Shown here: positions 27,128 to 37,943 of the stretch, one piece after another
How positions within the stretch are numbered: position 1 is the stretch's first letter
How the letters are laid out: each line of letters opens with the position of its first letter
The notes under the pieces: generated by a model
What the model saw: the letters and a program-made list of their open reading frames with translations, nothing else
The model's database searches: none
Told to the model about the DNA's origin: nothing
Assembly: GCA_029783825.1 (NCBI GenBank)
Contig: JAREIK010002410.1
Coordinates: 174,209-238,208 of the forward strand
DNA: 64,000 nt
Reading direction: 5' to 3'
Source of the DNA: Sapria himalayana
Lineage: Eukaryota; Streptophyta; Magnoliopsida; Malpighiales; Rafflesiaceae
Position numbers and translations under genes: made by a program

Positions 27128-29398
27128 CATAGATTGACAAATAGACTGATAGAAAGATGATTGTATAGATAGATTAATAGATCGATAGATAAATATAAAG
27201 ATACACTGATCAAAAAATATGTAGATAGGTAGATGAGTAGAAAGGCATATATATAGATAGACAACTAGTTAGATTGATAGATAGATTGATAGACTTATAG
27301 ATGGATAGATTGATAGGAGATAGATATATGGATAGATAAATAGATAGATAGATTTACTAATAGTCTGATAGTTCTATTGATAGTTAAATAGTCAGATTGT
27401 TAGGAAAATAAATATATAGACAAATACATAGATATACACATAGATAAATACACAAATAGATAAAGAGATAGGTAAAGAGATAGATGGGTAGATAGATAGA
27501 CAGATAGATTGATTGATAGCTAAACAGATAAACACATAGACATATAAACATATAGACAAATAGAAAAATTTATTGATAGATAGATAGATAAACATATATA
27601 TAGTTAGATAGATAGATAGATTGAAAAATAGATAAATAATTAGAAAGTTAGATATATTAACATATAGACAACTAGATAGATAGATAGATAGATAGAGTGT
27701 TAAAAAAATAGACAGATTGATAGATTTATAGAATGACAAATAAACATATATATAGATAGACAAAAAAGTAGATTGGAGGATAAGTAGATAAAGATATAGA
27801 TAGTTTGACATATATATATATATATATATAATATATATATATATATTTAGACATATAGTCTGATAGATAGATTGAAAGATATTTAGATAGGTAGATAGAT
27901 AGATAATCATATAGATAGATATACAGATAGATAAATGGGAAGATAGACAGATAAACAAATATACTGATAGATAGTTTGATTGATAGATGAATAGATAAAT
28001 AAATAGATAGATAGATAGTAAGATAGACATTGAGATAGATAGAAAGATAGATATATAAATTGACAGATAGATAGAATTCCAAATAGACAAATAGACCGAT
28101 CACTAGTTATACACTTAGACAAATAGATAGATAGAGATAGTTAAATAGATAGATAGATAGACAAATTGCCTGATAAAAAGACAGATAAAAAGGTAGATAA
28201 ATAGATACACAAATAGATATTTAGAAAGATAGAGAGATAAATAAATAGGTCGATATGTAGATAGGCAGGAAGTTAGATATATAGATTGACAGATAGATAG
28301 ATAGTCTGATAGTTAGATAGATAGTTAGATAGATAGTTAGATAGATAGATAAATAGATAGACTCATAGAAAGTTAAATATAATGACTGATATACTAATAG
28401 TCTAATAAATAATTAAAGAGTTAGAGAGTTAGATAGTTATACAAATAGATATATTAGATAGATAGATAGACAGCTATGTAGATTGGCAAAATGATTGATA
28501 GATTGATAGATAGATAGACAAATATAATTATAGATTTATAGATAGAGAAATAGATAAATAGACTAATAGAAAGAGAAATAGATAGAAAGAAAGATAGATA
28601 GATAGACAAATAGAAAAAATAAAGTTAGTTAGATAAAAAAATACCTAGATAGGGAGATGGATATAAATGCGGATATACATATAGACAAATAGTAATATAT
28701 ATAGATAGATAGATCGATCAATCGATAACCAAAAAGATAAATATATAGATAGATAGATAGATAGCCCGAAAGATAGATAGATAGATAGACAGACAGAAAG
28801 ATAGATAAATAGATAGATAGGAGGATAAATATAATGATAGATAAATAAATAGACTATTTGAGTGATAGTTCGATTGATAGTTAAATTGTTAGATAGTTAG
28901 TAAAATAGATATATAGACAAATAGACAGATAGACATATAAAGAAATATGCAAATAGATAGCAAAATAGGTGGATAGATAGATAGGTAGGTAGATAGATAA
29001 ATAGATAGGTATGTAGATGAAAAGATATATATATATTAACTGAAAGACTGATGACCAAAACAAAAATAGATAGTTAGAAAGATAAACAGATAGACAGATA
29101 TATAGATTGACAATTACAAAAATATAAAAACAGGTAATTAGAGATTCAGACAAATAGACAAATAGACAAATAGACAAATAGATAGATAGATATATAGATA
29201 GACATGAAGATAAATAGATAGTTAAATAGATAGAGAATTAGACAAATAGAAAGAAATTCATAGATAGATAGATAGATAGACATATAGAGATATATAGATA
29301 GATAGATAGATTGACATACAGACAGACAAATAGATAGATACATAGATAGATAGATAGATAAAAAGATATATAGGTAGATAGACAAATAGGAAAATAAA
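26146..29398 (+). repeat. GATA/GACA array in the core of the inverted-repeat element
   Basis: About 3.25 kb of degenerate GATA with GACA, GATT and TA tracts. It has internal segmental duplication: ATTAACATATAGA with its surroundings occurs at 26301 and again at 27656 (offset about 1355 bp), and AAATGGGAAGATAGAC recurs near 26564 and 27934. Open frames on the CTAT strand are artefacts. Confidence 0.96.
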
Positions 29399-29995
29399 TT
29401 TTTATGAGTATGTACATAAGTGGGTGCATATATTTATTGGTAGACATGTATATATTGTCATACATACACGCCCATTCACACACACACACACACACACATG
29501 TTTGAATATATAATTGCTCGGGCTGGTCTAGTCATCATCTTGCATTGCTTACCGATGTAGGTCATAAAAGTCATGAATATTAGACCTTTCCCAAACTGTG
29601 GCATGAATATATTTCTTATCTAGGCCAGCTTGGCAGACATAGGTTGGGCTTAAATCTTTTAGTAATTGTGTAGATATGCAATTATCACATGGTACAAAGC
29701 GTATGTATGAGGAAATAAGTTTTCTTGTTGTAGGCACTATAATGATTGGTTATAATTGTACTATGTCTTAAGATGATGATAATGATGCTCATGTAGTGTC
29801 CTGTAATTTTATTACATCTCACAAAACTATATTCAATAGGAAAGAAAAATGTATCATTACATGATTTTTACTTGCCGCAAGTGCCAAGAGGAATATCGGG
29901 ACCTGTTTAGGGAGAAGCAGCTCACGCCACATCAAAAACTCGCTCAATCTCAAAATAAGTTGTTGGTAGGGAAGTTTATCAATCTAGCATCATTT
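29399..29995. other. Spacer with a CA tract; no gene recognised
   Basis: Includes a (CA)n tract at 29476-29499 followed by about 450 bp of more complex sequence. A short forward open frame from ATG at 29849 (MYHYMIFTCRKCQEEYRD) runs into the triplet array and becomes Ala/Val-rich. I do not recognise it. The complex part could be a remnant of the element's own gene or a captured fragment. Confidence 0.4.
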
Positions 29996-30285
29996 CCAGC
30001 CCCACTTTTATTATCAGTAGCAGTAGCAGTAGCGGCAGCAATAGTAGTAGTAGCTGTAGCGGTAGCGGCAGTGGCAGTAGCGGCGGCACTGGCAGCAGCA
30101 GCAGGGGCGGTAGAACCGGTAATGGCAGTAGTAGTAGCGGCAGTGGAAGCAAATATAGTAGGAGCAACAATAGCAGCGGCGGTGGCGGCGGCAGCAATGG
30201 CGGTGGTAGTAGGAGTGGCGGCAGTGGCAGCAGCAGCAGGAGCAATAGTAGCAGTGGCGTCGGCAGCAGCAGCAGCAGCAAATGT
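29996..30285. repeat. Degenerate GGC/AGC/AGT triplet array, copy 3 (inverted)
   Basis: The reverse-complement counterpart of the array at 25444-25838. It joins an ATAC-type minisatellite through the same conserved junction, in mirror order. Confidence 0.83.
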
Positions 30286-30469
30286 TTTATATACGTACGT
30301 ATATACACACATATATTACTATAGTATTTGTACATATAATACTCAATATTATATGTACATATATACTGAGTATATATGTACATAGTATATATGAACATAT
30401 ATTACTACAGTAATATATGATCATATACACTATTGTATATATAAACATATATACTATAGTATTATATAT

Positions 30470-30740
30470 TTATCAAAACATAACTTTTTTAATTTTTTTT
30501 TTGATTTTATTCATTGATTTAAATTTCGTGCAGATATGGTACCTCATTGTTCTCCATATGAAGTTTGTATAAGTGATTGATTTTTTATTAGACATGATGC
30601 ACCGCGACTTGGACAGCTTTGTAGCAGTAGAAAGATGGTGATCAGAGGAGCTGAGGAAGAGAAAGCAACATCAATGCACTGATAGATTATACTTTATGCA
30701 CTATTAGTATATACATTGATGAATAAGATGAAATAAAATT
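30470..30740 (-). repeat. 240-bp module, copy 3 (inverted)
   Basis: The module in minus orientation, with GACAGCTTTGT and CAGAGGAGC landmarks. It mirrors copy 2 in the left arm. Confidence 0.85.
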
Positions 30741-30943
30741 TTATTATGTCTTTGTTTTAAATATGTAAGACAAGGGTTGCTTAGAATGCAGTTATTCAAA
30801 ATTATTATTCTAATAATTTATTCATCATTTTGTGTTGCACATTAGCATGGTGGAGTGCTCCATTTTTCTAGGTTCAAGTTTCTTATTTATTTGTTAATGG
30901 TTACTACTATAGATGATCAGTCTCTATTTCATCTGCCAGTTCT

Positions 30944-31126
30944 TTGTTAGCTTGTCAGCTCAGTCATGGCGAGGTAGAGCAACCCCCTTGTGGGCCTTGG
31001 GGTAGGAAGAGAGTTCTGCTTGTGGGAAGGCAAGATGCGAACTTTGATGCCCCAAGCCTGGCTCGTGGCTCTTCTTCCAGGTTTTTCATTAATTGTTTTC
31101 AGAGATATTTTCTAAAATTTAAATAA
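30944..31126 (+). CDS. Short GC-rich open frame retained in two element copies; function unknown
   Basis: The frame encodes 60 residues starting MLACQLSHGEVEQPPCGPWG and containing VGRQDANFDAPSLARGSSS. A reverse-strand counterpart at 61208-61426 encodes a clearly similar peptide (GRQD, PSLAHGSSSRFF and CFQRYF shared; about three quarters of positions agree by eye). Both lie in a GC-richer island next to the long palindromic minisatellite. A CTTCTTCCAGG sequence inside it could be a splice acceptor, so it may be a captured exon. I recognise no domain. It may equally be a non-coding conserved island of the element. Confidence 0.3.
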   Translation: MLACQLSHGEVEQPPCGPWGRKRVLLVGRQDANFDAPSLARGSSSRFFINCFQRYFLKFK

Positions 31127-31280
31127 TCTTCGTATTTCATATTAATGTTGATAGCGAAGTTTTCTGTCATCTTTGTGAAGTATAAATGGGATCATATTAT
31201 TTGTTGTAGTTTTGTGTCATCTTTGTGAAGTATAAATGGGATAATACTAATTTGTTGTAGTTTTGTGTCATCTGAGGTTA

Positions 31281-32400
31281 TGTGATTATATATATGTACA
31301 TATAATACTGTATTATATACATACATATATACAGTAGTATATAGTGCATATATACTGAGTATATACATACATATATATCGAGTATATATGTTCGTATATA
31401 CTGAGTATATATGTACATATATATCGAGTACATATGTACGTATATACTGAGTATATATGTACATATATATCGAGTACATATATACTCAGTATATACATGA
31501 ATATAAACTCAGTATATACGTGCATATATACTTGGTATATGCATACATATAAACTCAGTATATATGTACTATTAACTCAATATATGCATATGTATATAAT
31601 CGGTACATAGATACGTATATACTCGGTATATACTTACATATATACTCAATATATACACACATATATGCTGTAGTATATAAGTCATATATACTAAGTATAT
31701 GTATCTATATACTATAGTATATGTACATATAATACTGCAGTATTATATGTAAATATATACTTAGTATATACGTTTATTTATACTCATTATATAGGTACAT
31801 ATAAACTTTGTATATACATGCATATATACTCAGTATATATGTGTGTATATACTCTGTGTATATGTACTATATACTAGGTATATACGCACATATATACTAA
31901 GTACATACATACATATATTCTGGATATATATGTACTATATACTTGGTATATACATACTATATACTTGGTATATACATACTATATACTTGGTATATACATA
32001 CTTTATACTCAGTATAAACGTACTATATACTCTATATATACGTACTATATACTCTATATATACGTACTATATATTCTGTATATATATAAATATATACTCG
32101 GTATATATGACATGTATACTTGGTATATACATAAATATATACTCGGTATATATATACATATATACTCAGTATATACACACATATATACTCAGTATATATG
32201 CACATATATACTACTAAATATGTACATATAATACTATAGTATTATATGTACATATAATTTTGTAGTATTAAATGTATGTATATATTGTGTATATATGTAC
32301 TCAGTATATATGTACATATAATACTGCAGTATATATGTAGATATATTGTTGTGATATATGTAACGAGTGAAATGTTTGTATATTTGTACATAATACTGTA
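31281..32400. repeat. Long palindromic ATAC-type minisatellite
   Basis: About 1.1 kb of units near 23-24 bp, each carrying TATATAC and GTATATA around a 3-base centre (TGA, TCG, TTG and so on) plus TATGTACATA or TACGTA. Every unit is self-complementary, so the array reads almost alike on both strands and gives spurious Tyr/Ile/Thr-rich open frames. Counterpart at 59960-61095. Confidence 0.93.
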
Positions 32401-32404
32401 GAAT

Positions 32405-32690
32405 TATATATTTATCAAAACATAATTTTTTTTATTTATTGATTTTATTGACTAGTTTAAATATCGTATAGATATGATACCGCATTGTTTCCCATATGAA
32501 GCTTATATATGTGAAGAGATTTTTCACTAGACATGATGAATCGTGACTCAGACAGCTTTGTCGTAGCAGAAAGATGGTAATCAGAGGAGCAGAGAAACAG
32601 AGAGCAATGTCAATGCATGGATAGATTATATTTTATGCATTATTGGTAGATACATTGATGAATAAAATGAAATACAATTTTGTTATGTTT
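32405..32690 (-). repeat. 240-bp module, copy 4 (inverted)
   Basis: The module in minus orientation, mirroring copy 1 at 23758-24000 and lying between the long minisatellite and the right terminus. Confidence 0.85.
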
Positions 32691-32869
32691 TTGTTTGATT
32701 TATGTAAATTATTGAATCAGAATAATTAATTAAATGATTTTATTTATTGTTAATTATAAATTATTGTTTATAGTTTCAGTTTTAATTCAATTTAATATAA
32801 AAATATTAAATTATTTAATTAAATATTTTGAAAAATAAAAAAAATTTCTGAAAATAGTTTCGGAATGAA

Positions 32870-33361
32870 AATAGCTAGGGAATTTTCTATTGCTAATTTA
32901 GCTAGGGAATTTTCCCTTGCTAATTTAGCTAGAGAATTTTCCTTTGTTAATTTAGCTAGAGAAATTATTATTTTAGCTAGAGATATTACCGTCACTAAAA
33001 CTTTAGCTAGTGACTATTTTCCTCACTAATTTTTAGCAATGAGCACTTTAGATTGGGAAAGCTTCTATCATCATATAAGTTTAGTGACAAAAAGCCCCCG
33101 TTAGCTATGGAATTTTCTCTTGCTAATTTAGCTAGGGAATTTTCACTTACTAATTTAGCTAGGAAAATCAATATTTTAGTTAGGGATATTTCCATCACTA
33201 AAATTTTAGCTAGGGACTCTTTCCCTCACCAATTTTTAGCGTCGAGCACTTTATATTGGGATGGTTCAATCATTAATCCGTCGTTATGTCCCATTTAGCG
33301 ACGGAAAATGCTCATTTAGCTAGGGAATTATCTCTAGCTATATGAGATTTTTCTTGTGTTG
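32870..33361 (-). repeat. CACTA terminus, family B, right
   Basis: Contains alternating TTAGCTAGGGAATTTTCCCT boxes and GCGACGGA boxes and ends TTTTTCTTGTGTTG, an inverted CACTACAAGAAAAA with small changes. It abuts the truncated Copia 3' LTR directly. Confidence 0.85.
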
Positions 33362-34337
33362 ATTATTCTTTTGGTGCTTTTGTATCATTTCTTATATTTA
33401 AATAGACATCATTTTATGATTATTATATTAATTTAGATCTGTGCAAATATTAGATTAATACCAAGAGTGATATATTCTATGGAATACTACTCTAAATTAT
33501 TACAAGTCAAGTATTAATATTCAAGGGTGATATTAATACATTAAGACTAAAATGAAGGTTTACATATATATATTTTAATTTAACACTTGAGTATTTGTTG
33601 GAGAACATATATTGAACTGACCCGCTTTGATAATGTTTCTTGGATTGTTAATAAGTATCATATACATTCTCATAGTGAATATTAGAATGAATTGTCCATT
33701 GACCTAAAGTCACTATAGTTCTCTACATAAGGAGTTGTATACTTTAGTTTTATTAAATGCCACTTATAACAAAGATGGTTATAGGGTTGTTTACTAAGTA
33801 TACAATTAATTATTTAGAGGGATGTGATTTATGTAGATGGAAATTGTCCATTCTATGTAATAGTAATGATATCAGTTATCCCCTTAATTGAGTAGGACTA
33901 CTAAAATACATGACCATGCTGAAATAAGTCAATATGAGATTATATCTTATTTGTTTAAGTCAATTTACTTAAAGATCAAGACACATATAGATTGATGTGT
34001 GGATGTAACATTTTAGAAATGTTTGTCATTATTGACACATCCTTTTAGTAAATTGCACATCCTTTTAGAAAATTGTGTGAAAAAAAAACAAAAAGGTTTA
34101 ATAAAATGGGATAATTAAAACAAGAGAAATAACAAAGAAACATTTATGTGGATACCGCTAGAGGCACGGACTTTTGATTATGCTAGGTTTCAACTGAACC
34201 ATTCAGAATCAAAAGTATTTTTTCTACACTACAATAAGTAATAGCCTTGTACTTTGTTTAATTATATTCACTTGGATCATTGGTTGTTTCCTAGTTCGAA
34301 ACAAGATTCAGATATGAAATTTACTGGAACCATAACA
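33362..34337 (+). repeat. Copia 3' long terminal repeat, 5'-truncated
   Basis: Aligns with 9848-11438 of the 5' LTR (shared landmarks TTTTGTATCAT, GACCTAAAGTCACT, GGATCATT) but lacks the first 35 bp or so, where CACTA-type sequence begins, and most of the 49-bp tandem units. It ends TAACA at 34337, the proper inverse of TGTTA. Confidence 0.87.
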
Positions 34338-34342
34338 AGATA
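34338..34342. other. Target-site duplication, right (AGATA)
   Basis: Matches AGATA at 9809-9813. Beyond it the GATA array resumes. Confidence 0.88.
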
Positions 34343-37300
34343 GACATAGAAAGAAAGATAGTAATATAAATTGATATATATATATATATATAGATAAATG
34401 TATGGATATACAGATAGATATATAGACATATAAATAGGTAAATAGATAAGTAGATAGATAGATAGGTAGATAGGTAGATAGCTAGATAAACAAATAAATA
34501 AATAGATAGATATATAGATAAATAAATAGACAGGCAGACAGGTGAATATTCAGATATATAAAAAGATAGACAAGTAGAAAGATCAATATTTAGATAGAAA
34601 GATAGAAAATTTGACGGATAAACAAATAGATAGATAGACAAATAGACAAATAGACAAATAGATAGATAGAAAGATAGATAAATAGATACATAGACATATA
34701 GATGGATAGATAGATAAACAGATAGATAGATAGATAATAAAAAAAATATATAGAGATATAGATAGATAGACATACAGATAGATAGATATATAGATAGTTA
34801 GATAAATAGATAGACAAAGAGAAATATTGATAGATAGATAGATAGATAAATAAACAGATTGATATATAGACTGATAAAGTGATAGACAAATAGACAAATA
34901 GATAGATAGATAGGTAAATAGATAGATAAATAGATTGATTGATTGACATATAGACAAATATGTAGAAAGATATATAAAAAGATAGATAAAAAGATATATA
35001 GATAACCAGATAGATAAATAGATAGATAGATATAAAGATAGATATATATACAAAAAGAGAGATAGATAGATATACAAAAAGAGAGATAGATAGATATGTA
35101 GAAAGATAGATAGACAGAAAGACAGATAGATAGATAGGTAGATAGACAAATAGAGAGATAGAGAGAGACAAATAGACAAATCAATAGAGAGGCAGATTGG
35201 TAGATATAAAAATAGATAGATATACAAATAGTAAGATTAGTAGATATGTAGATAGAAAAATAGATAGATAGTTAGATAGATAAATAGACAAATAGATAGA
35301 TTGGCAGATAGATATATAGATAGATAGATATATAGATTGATAGATAGATATATAGATGACAAATAGGTAGATAGATAGACATATTGACAAATAGATAGAT
35401 AGATAAACTTATAGACTGATAGAATAATAGACTTATAGATAGAAGGATAGTTAGAAAGATAGATAATTGATTGATAAATAAATAGATAGATAAACACAGA
35501 GTATACAGTTAGATAGATAGACAAATAAATAGATAAAAAGATAACCAGATAGATAGATAGACAAATGGACAAATCTACATATAGGCTGATAGGCATATAG
35601 AGAAATGAATAGATAGAAAGATCAGATAGATAGACAGATAGTCATATAGACATATAAACAAATAGATAGATATGCAGATAGACAGATGAATAGATACATA
35701 GAAAAATATATAGTCAGATAGATTGATAGATAGATATATAGATAGATAGGCTAATAGACTGATAGATAGAAAGAATTATTGATAGAAAGATAGTTAGATA
35801 GTTAGTTAGATATCGAGTTAGATAGATAATTAGTTAGATAGATAGATGGTTAGATAGTTTGATTGATTGATTGATTGATAGATAAATACATAGTCAGACA
35901 GACAGATAGATAGATAGATAGATAGACATATAGAAATTTACACATATAGATAGATAAATAGATAGATATATAAATAGATAAATAGATAGACAGAGAGATA
36001 TATAAACACATAGAAATATAGATTGAGAAATAGACAGATAGATAGATAGATAGACATATAGACATATATATATATATACAGATTAATAGACATATAAACA
36101 AATAGGAATATATACATATAAATAGAAAGACATATAGTTAGATAGATAAACATATAAACAAATAAATAGATATAAACATAGATAGAAAGACACATAATTA
36201 ATAGAAACATAGATTGATAGATTAATAGTCTGATAAATTGATAGATAGATAGATAGGGAGAAAAGGAGATTTGTAGATTATATATACATAGATAGATAGA
36301 TAGACCAATAGAGAGAGAGTTGATATATTGATAGAAAGATTGACATATACACAGAAAGATAGATAGATAGATATATCGAAAGACAAATTGAAAGATAGAT
36401 AGATAGTAAGATAGATAAAAATTATATATAAATATACATATTAATTAACATAAAGATAAATATTTAGATGGATAGATAGATAGACAAATAGGCAAATATA
36501 TTAAAAGAAAGATAGACAAATAGATAGATATATATGCAAATAGATAGATAGATAGATAGGAAGGCAAATAGATAGATAGATAAATAATTTGGTAGATACA
36601 AGGATAGACAGATATATATATATATATATATATATAGTTAGATAAATAATTAGATTGGAAAATAAACAGATTAGCAAATAGATAGATACAAATATAAACA
36701 TATAGAGAGATAGATAGATATGCTGATAGATAGTATATAGTTAGATAATTAGATAGATAAGTAGATAGACAGACAGATAGATAGATAAATATTTAGATAG
36801 ATAGATAGATAGACAAATAGGCAAATATATAGAAAGAAAGATAGACAAATCGATAGATAGATAGGCAAATAGATAGATAGATAGATAGGCAAATAGATAG
36901 ATAGATAGATAGATAGATAGGCAAATAGATAGATAGAGAGATCGGCAAATAGATAGATAGATTGCTAGACAAATAGGTAGATAGGTAGATAGATAGAAAG
37001 ACAGATGGACAGATAGATAGATATATAGTTAGATATATAATTATATAGATAAATAAATAGATTGGCAAATAGATAGAAACACATATTAACATATAGATTG
37101 ATTGATTGATAGAAACATAGTTAGATATTTATATAGATAGGCAGATAGACAAACATATAGACAGATAGATAGATAAATATATAGATAGATAGATATATAC
37201 ATAGACAAATAGAAATATTGACATAAAGATAGACAGAAAGAGAGAGAGAAAGATTAATAGATATATAGATACAAAGACATTAGATAGATTGATAGATTGA

Positions 37301-37943
37301 TTTCTACATAAATAGATAGATAAATAAAGAGATAGATAGATATATAGATAGATAGTTTGATAGATAGATAGATATAGTGACAGATATACAAATATATTGA
37401 TATATAGCTAATAGATATATATATATATATATTGATAAAAAGATAGGCAGATATAGTGATAAACAATTAGACAAATAGATAGATAGATAGATAGATAGAA
37501 ATATTTATAGTTTGATTGACAGATAAATAGATAGACAGATAGATAGATAAATAGTTAGACAAATAGATAGATAGATAGACATATAAAAAGATAGATAGAT
37601 AGACAAATACACATATTGACTTATATAGAGATGAATAGACAAAAATATAAACTATTACATAGATAGATATATAAATAGATAAAGATATATAGGTTTACAA
37701 ATAGATAGATATATAGATAGACTTTTTGATTGATATACAGATAGATAGATGGACCGATAGATAGATGGACTAATAGATAGATAGATAATTAGATAAATAA
37801 ATAGATAGATAGATAGATAAATAAAGAAATAGATAAATACAAAGATAGACATATAGATAGATAGATAGATATATTGATTGACAGATACACAAATAGATAG
37901 ATAATTAGATATATAAAAAGATAGATAAATAGATAGAAAGATA
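34338..37943 (+). repeat. GATA/GACA array, right half of the split array
   Basis: About 3.6 kb, the continuation of 4058-9813. It contains local super-units, such as ATACAAAAAGAGAGATAGATAG repeated at about 35050-35095 and GGCAAATAGATAGATAGATA repeated at about 36865-36960. It ends abruptly at a family A CACTA terminus at 37944. Confidence 0.96.

Larger units (their letters stand above)
15507..33361. mobile_element. CACTA-type block inserted in the Copia element (at least two elements, partly rearranged)
   Basis: The block starts with CACTACAAAAAAATG at 15507 and ends with TTTTTCTTGTGTTG at 33361, inverted-compatible CACTA ends. A second left-type end lies inside at 23133. The three bases flanking the two outer ends differ (AAA left, ATT right), and Copia sequence from RNase H to the start of the 3' LTR is missing. 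The block is therefore not one clean insertion. A likely history is two or more related insertions followed by deletion or ectopic recombination. No CACTA transposase was recognised. Confidence 0.72.
23133..33361. mobile_element. Large inverted-repeat (foldback-like) CACTA-family element with a GATA core
   Basis: The left end is CACTACAAGAAAAATAGC at 23133, the right end TTTTTCTTGTGTTG at 33361. The left arm (23133-25838) and right arm (29996-33361) carry the same modules in mirror order and opposite orientation: terminus with TAGCGACGGA/CCCTAGCTAA boxes, module of about 240 bp, palindromic minisatellite, triplet array. The middle (25839-29995) is occupied mostly by a GATA array. The flanking triplets do not match (AAA and ATT), so the two arms may not come from a single transposition. 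No transposase frame was recognised. Confidence 0.68.
9814..34337 (+). mobile_element. Copia LTR retrotransposon inserted in the GATA array and split by CACTA-type DNA
   Basis: The element is bounded by TGTTA at 9814 and TAACA ending at 34337, flanked by AGATA on both sides. Inside are a 5' LTR, an initiator-Met primer binding site, gag and pol remnants, then a foreign block (15507-33361), then a 5'-shortened 3' LTR. RNase H, the end of pol and the polypurine tract are absent. The two LTRs differ by substitutions and by a tandem-repeat contraction, so the insertion is old. Copia gene order is shown by integrase lying before reverse transcriptase. Confidence 0.88.

Noticed and set aside
31192..32231. 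Tyr/Ile/Thr-rich open frames on both strands
   Set aside because: They are translations of the palindromic minisatellite, which reads alike on both strands. The same applies to 59982-60561.
31281..32400. CRISPR-like array
   Set aside because: The units are contiguous and self-complementary with no distinct unique spacers, and the context is a plant nuclear transposon.
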